Positions 60,557 through 64,000 of a stretch of 64,000 bases of DNA are shown piece by piece. Position numbers and translations under genes: made by a program. Numbering within the stretch: position 1 is the first letter of the stretch; every line of letters begins with the position of its first letter. The notes below the pieces were generated by a model. The model was not told the origin of the DNA and did no database searches. It saw only the letters and a list, made by a program, of their open reading frames with translations. Source of the stretch: Bacteroidales bacterium (GTDB taxonomy: Bacteria > Bacteroidota > Bacteroidia > Bacteroidales > F082); contig JAFSJF010000113.1 of assembly GCA_017439405.1 (NCBI GenBank), positions 1-64,000 of the forward strand, read 5' to 3'.

Positions 60557-62170
60557 ATGAAAAAACATAAAGTCCCACATACCTTCGTCATCGTTTTCTT
60601 CATCATCGTCATTGCGGCTGTGCTCACTTGGATTATCCCTCCAGGAAAATACGTCAAGGAACAGGTTGGCGGCGAGACGGTGATGACCTTTTACTATGCA
60701 GGCCAAATGCCGGAGTCAGTTGGAGACAATGAATTCCATGCCGAACCGCAAACTTGGCAGGTTTTTTCGGCGTTCTACAAAGGTTTCGTCAAGCAAAGCA
60801 ACATCATTGTCTTTATTTTGATTATTGGCGGCGCCTTCTGGATCATGAACAAGAGCCGCGCCATCGACATGGGCATCCTCTCGTTTTTGAAGTTCACCAA
60901 ACGACTGGAACGCAGCCCATTAATGCGAAAAATCGGGGTGAACAACATCGTCATCATTTTGGTTATGCTGCTGTTCAGCCTGTTTGGCAGCGTGTTCGGG
61001 ATGAGTGAAGAGACCATTGCTTTCACACTGATAATCATACCTTTGGCCATCTCGATGGGCTACGACAGCATCGTTGGCCTCTGCATGGTGTATGTGGCCG
61101 CGCACATTGGTTTTTCGGGCGCCATGCTCAACCCGTTCACCATCGGCATAGCGCAAGGCATCGCCGACATCCCGCTGTTCACGGGCATCGGCTACCGCGC
61201 CGTCTGTTGGGCCATCCTGACCGTGGTAGGCATCGTTTTCGTGCTGCTCTATGCCAGAAAAGTGAAACGCAACCCGCAGTCGTCCATCATGTACGACGAC
61301 GACGCCTATTGGCGCAAGTCGGCGATGGCGCAGGAAGAGGAAATCGAGCGTTACACCCCGCGAAAAGCTTGGTTTATCTTCGCCATTTTGTCAATTGTAC
61401 TCATCACGTTCTCAGTGCTTTATCCACAAACCACGCTGAAAATCGGCAACAAAGCCACCACCCTACCCTTGCTGCCCGTTGGGACGGCGGTGTTTGTCTT
61501 GCTCAGCGTCGTCACTTTGCGTAAGACGGTGCATTATTTCGTCCTCACGCTGCTCTTCGCGACGGTATATTTCCTCGTGGTGGGCGTGCTTGGCTACGAT
61601 TGGTACATCATGGAGATCGCCTCGCTGTTCTTGGTGTTGGGCATCGCCAGCGGTTTGTCCGTCGATAAAAGCGCGAGCGACATCGCGAAGCTGTTCCTCG
61701 AAGGCATGGGCGACATCCTCTCGGCAGCGGTCGTGGTGGGCTTGGCGGGCGGCATCGTCATCATCTTGCAGGACGGCGGCATCATCGACACGATTCTTTA
61801 CGGACTCTCCCGCTCGATGAGCGACATGGGCAAGATTGCCTCGGCGGAAATCATGTACGGCATCCAGACCTTGATTAACATCGTGATTCCCAGCGGCTCG
61901 GCCAAGGCCGCCATCACCATGCCCATCATGGCGCCCTTCAGCGACTTGATCGGCATTTCGCGTCAGGCCACGGTGATGGCCTTCCAGTTTGGCGACGGCT
62001 TCACCAACATGATCACGCCCACCAGCGGCGTGCTGATGGCCGCCCTCGGCGTGGCCCGCATCCCGTGGGACAAATGGGTGCGCTTCATCTGGAAGTTCAT
62101 CCTTCTCTTGGCCGTCATTGGCGGCATTCTGCTGATTCCGACGGTGACAATGGAACTTGCGGGCTTCTGA
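60557..62170 (+). CDS. YfcC/AitC-family membrane transporter
   Basis: 537 residues with 11-13 membrane helices. KVPHTFVIVFFIIVIAAVLTWIIPPGKY is the family start; SEETIAFTLIIIPLAISMGYDS, NPFTIGIAQGIADIPLFTG and FGDGFTNMITPTSGVLMAALG are its conserved blocks. These proteins (C4-dicarboxylate/arginine-ornithine type annotations) import amino or organic acids; substrate not certain. The last 56 bases overlap the convergent Dus gene. Confidence 0.85.
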   Translation: MKKHKVPHTFVIVFFIIVIAAVLTWIIPPGKYVKEQVGGETVMTFYYAGQMPESVGDNEFHAEPQTWQVFSAFYKGFVKQSNIIVFILIIGGAFWIMNKSRAIDMGILSFLKFTKRLERSPLMRKIGVNNIVIILVMLLFSLFGSVFGMSEETIAFTLIIIPLAISMGYDSIVGLCMVYVAAHIGFSGAMLNPFTIGIAQGIADIPLFTGIGYRAVCWAILTVVGIVFVLLYARKVKRNPQSSIMYDDDAYWRKSAMAQEEEIERYTPRKAWFIFAILSIVLITFSVLYPQTTLKIGNKATTLPLLPVGTAVFVLLSVVTLRKTVHYFVLTLLFATVYFLVVGVLGYDWYIMEIASLFLVLGIASGLSVDKSASDIAKLFLEGMGDILSAAVVVGLAGGIVIILQDGGIIDTILYGLSRSMSDMGKIASAEIMYGIQTLINIVIPSGSAKAAITMPIMAPFSDLIGISRQATVMAFQFGDGFTNMITPTSGVLMAALGVARIPWDKWVRFIWKFILLLAVIGGILLIPTVTMELAGF

Positions 62171-63176
62171 ATTCCCTTGTTTGGAAAACCCACTCCACCG
62201 CTTCCTCGTATTCCTTCAGTGCATTTGTCTTCTTGATCCTGCGCCAAACCGCTTGCGGTTCGTCAAAGGAAAACATCAGGTATGACCACAGTTCCTTCAT
62301 GCGTCCCAGCACCTTCGGGCTGCCACCGGCATGGCGGAGACGGTCTTGGTATAGGTCGAGGACGTATGCGTGCAGCCGTTCCGCACGTTCAGGCGCATTG
62401 ACTACGTCGAATGCTTCGCATTCCAATGCGTCTGCACGAATCTCCTCCGCCAAAAACGGGTTGGCCAAAACGCCGCGCCCCAGCATGAATTGGTTGATGG
62501 GTCTTGGGTCATCGAGCCTGTCGAAACGTCGGCCATCAACGGTAGCCCTTATCTTTTCAAAGCTTTCCACCGAAACAATGTCGCCATTATAAACCAGAGG
62601 CGCATTAACACATGGGATCAGGCTTTTGAACCTTTCCACGTCAGCATGGCCTTTGTACATTTGTTTCCCTATGCGAGGATGAACGACCAATTCGCTAAGC
62701 GGAAACCGGTTGAATATCGGGACGATGGCATCGATTTCGTCGGGGCTGGAATAACCCAAGCGACACTTTACGCTGAAACCGATGTCGATTTGCTCAAAAA
62801 CGCGCCCAAACATCGCCTCCACCTTGTCAGGAAAAGGCAAAAGGCCGCAACCGCGTTTCTTGTTGGCCACACGCGGAAACGGACATCCCATGTTGAGATT
62901 GATTTCCTTGTATCCCAACTGCTTGCACTGCTTGGCAAAACGCAAAACCTCCTCGGCGTCGCTGCTGAGGATTTGCGGCGTGAGGGTCTCGACATCGTTG
63001 CACGAAGGGTCGATCTCTTCGCCTTGCAGATTCTTGGCATGGTTGTCCTTGTGGATGCCGGTGAAGAAAGGTGTATAGAACTTGTCGATGCCGCCAAAAT
63101 GTCTTTTGAACACGTTGCGGAACGACGCGTCGGTGATGCCTTGGAACGGACCTAACGAAAGCCGGATGCTGTTCAT
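62115..63176 (-). CDS. tRNA-dihydrouridine synthase
   Basis: 353 residues. FMN-barrel signature: LGPFQGITDASFRNVF, catalytic Cys98 in INLNMGCPFPRVANKKRGCG, SVKCRLGYSSPDE, HPRIGKQMYKG and GRGVLANPFL. It reduces uridines in tRNA D-loops. The last 25 residues overlap the end of the transporter gene antisense. It starts inside the end of lnt (ATGA overlap). Confidence 0.9.
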   Translation of the reverse strand: MNSIRLSLGPFQGITDASFRNVFKRHFGGIDKFYTPFFTGIHKDNHAKNLQGEEIDPSCNDVETLTPQILSSDAEEVLRFAKQCKQLGYKEINLNMGCPFPRVANKKRGCGLLPFPDKVEAMFGRVFEQIDIGFSVKCRLGYSSPDEIDAIVPIFNRFPLSELVVHPRIGKQMYKGHADVERFKSLIPCVNAPLVYNGDIVSVESFEKIRATVDGRRFDRLDDPRPINQFMLGRGVLANPFLAEEIRADALECEAFDVVNAPERAERLHAYVLDLYQDRLRHAGGSPKVLGRMKELWSYLMFSFDEPQAVWRRIKKTNALKEYEEAVEWVFQTREFRSPQVPLSPSESAECRQ

Positions 63177-64000
63177 TTCCTGGCTTTTTTCGTTGCCTTG
63201 GGCGTACTTTTCTTGGTTCTAATGCTATCTATCAACACCCTGGAAACCAATGTAATAAGCAGCACAAAACTCAGATAGACGGCTATGCGGCTCAAATAGT
63301 CGCCATGCTTGGCGTAAAACGTCACCTTCGTGTTGGCTTTCAGCGTCTCGCGGATGGCGTCGGGAACCCAATAATGGGTTTGCTGCAGCACATCGCCGCG
63401 CTGGTTGATGAATCCCGAGCGACCCGTATTGGCCGAACGGGCCACGCAACGGCGGTTCTCAATGGCCCGCAGTTTCGAGAACTCGAAGTGCTGGCGGTAA
63501 CCCGGGGTGTGTCCCCACCACCCGTCGTTGGTGATGACAAACAGCAGGTCGGCGCCTTTCTTGCAGAAGGTGCTGACGTATTCGCCAAAGGCGGATTCGT
63601 AGCAAATCGGGACGCCCACTTTGTGCCCGCCAAAGGTCATCACCTTGGCTTCGGGGTCGCCTTTCAGGGTGCCTCGCGCAATGCCCATAGTGATGCTGTA
63701 GTTTTTCAAAAAACCAAGCCATTCGGGAATGGCTTCCACACCCACTACGAGCTGAGATTTGTTGCGGTGCTGCACATTGATGCTGTCGATGAGCAGTGCC
63801 GAGTTGTGGCTGAAATAGTAGTGGTTCATGTTGTCGATTGGTCGTGCTGCAAAGTCGTTTTCCATGCCTCGTGGCACAAATTCGTAAGTGGTTCCGCCAA
63901 TGACGAAGGCGGCTTGAGGAACTTCCTTGAGGTAGCTGTGTAGCTGTTTCAAGGCCCGCGCCTGGTCCAACTCATGCAGCCAGATGCCTTCTTGAATGGC
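63173..64000 (-). CDS. lnt: Apolipoprotein N-acyltransferase, C-terminal part
   Basis: The frame is open to the right edge of the window and lacks its true start. The last visible upstream residues AIQEGIWLHEL would follow the catalytic PET-A motif outside the window. Visible family blocks are the VGVEAIPEWLG region and the nucleophile Cys in VPICYESAFGEY, then FVITNDGWWGHTPG. A C-terminal membrane segment and a basic tail close it. Lnt adds the third acyl chain to lipoproteins in the inner membrane; Bacteroidota forms exist. It overlaps the Dus start by 4 bases. Confidence 0.88.
   Translation of the reverse strand, partial: AIQEGIWLHELDQARALKQLHSYLKEVPQAAFVIGGTTYEFVPRGMENDFAARPIDNMNHYYFSHNSALLIDSINVQHRNKSQLVVGVEAIPEWLGFLKNYSITMGIARGTLKGDPEAKVMTFGGHKVGVPICYESAFGEYVSTFCKKGADLLFVITNDGWWGHTPGYRQHFEFSKLRAIENRRCVARSANTGRSGFINQRGDVLQQTHYWVPDAIRETLKANTKVTFYAKHGDYLSRIAVYLSFVLLITLVSRVLIDSIRTKKSTPKATKKARK

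Noticed and set aside
1-64000. tRNA, rRNA, tmRNA, RNase P or SRP RNA genes
   Set aside because: I read all intergenic gaps above about 70 bases and found no cloverleaf, CCA end or conserved RNA core that I could support by eye.

Overview
The window looks like a chromosomal segment of a Bacteroidota bacterium, most likely Bacteroidales. The reasons are the type IX secretion system (T9SS) genes and substrates (a PorV/PorQ-type barrel, GldH, C-terminal sorting domains), a TonB-dependent receptor with a carboxypeptidase-like N-terminal domain, the neighbouring asnS and rpoN genes, and repeated -7 boxes of the form TAnnTTTG, in three places with a TTG box 18-20 bases upstream. Shine-Dalgarno sites are mostly absent, as expected for this phylum. 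Base composition is moderately GC-rich except for one AT-rich block around 33.5-41 kb. I saw no rRNA, tRNA, CRISPR array, integrase or transposase.

Layout. 0-9.4 kb is an accessory zone: the start of a Fic-like protein behind four exact 24-bp operator-like repeats, decayed flavin-enzyme fragments, a chloramphenicol-acetyltransferase-type gene, a hydrolase/GNAT pair, an S41 protease lipoprotein, a HipBA toxin-antitoxin module, a DUF3795 protein, a RhuM protein, an ECF sigma factor with two membrane partners, and an AAA-type ATPase. 9.5-12 kb is a minus-strand run of six genes ending in greA order-wise upstream (greA, HIT, DUF1905, bcp, DUF1905, HEAT). 12.1-21.6 kb is a three-gene envelope/secretion operon: TonB receptor, 1501-residue exported protein, PorV-like barrel. 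22-30 kb carries small lipoproteins, a GNAT-DAHP synthase-chorismate mutase fusion behind a RelE-type module, asnS, rpoN, an orphan histidine kinase and a zinc metallopeptidase. 30.5-34 kb has a 5'-nucleotidase-like lipoprotein, a repeat-rich secreted protein and a 400-bp noncoding tandem array. 34.2-43.5 kb holds two giant paralogous T9SS surface proteins closed by a strong terminator. 43.5-52 kb is mostly housekeeping and envelope: L,D-transpeptidase, LemA, a RicT/PSP1 protein, GldH, PBP1A, Obg, PAP2 phosphatase, SAM hydrolase and RuvC. 52-64 kb has a hydrolase-GNAT fusion, an AlkD-type repair protein, an AbiE-type toxin-antitoxin pair, an acyltransferase with an AbrB regulator, transporters, two lipoprotein enzymes, a Dus enzyme and the C-terminal part of Lnt.

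A theme that cuts across these regions is short dispersed repeats entering coding sequence. Palindromes or simple repeats supply the N-terminus and C-terminus of the AlkD-type protein, surround the gldH start, encode identical peptides twice in a giant adhesin, and lie exactly at the GNAT/DAHP-synthase junction. The genes that plausibly act together are the T9SS parts (PorV-like protein and GldH) with the exported 1501-residue protein and the two giant adhesins, and the toxin-antitoxin or abortive-infection modules (Fic-like, HipBA, RelE-type, AbiE) scattered at the edges of core genes. I did not find one clearly new multi-gene defence or biosynthetic system; the best leads are the phased operator arrays, the repeat-made protein segments, the GNAT-aro fusion, and a recurring unnamed surface-protein domain.
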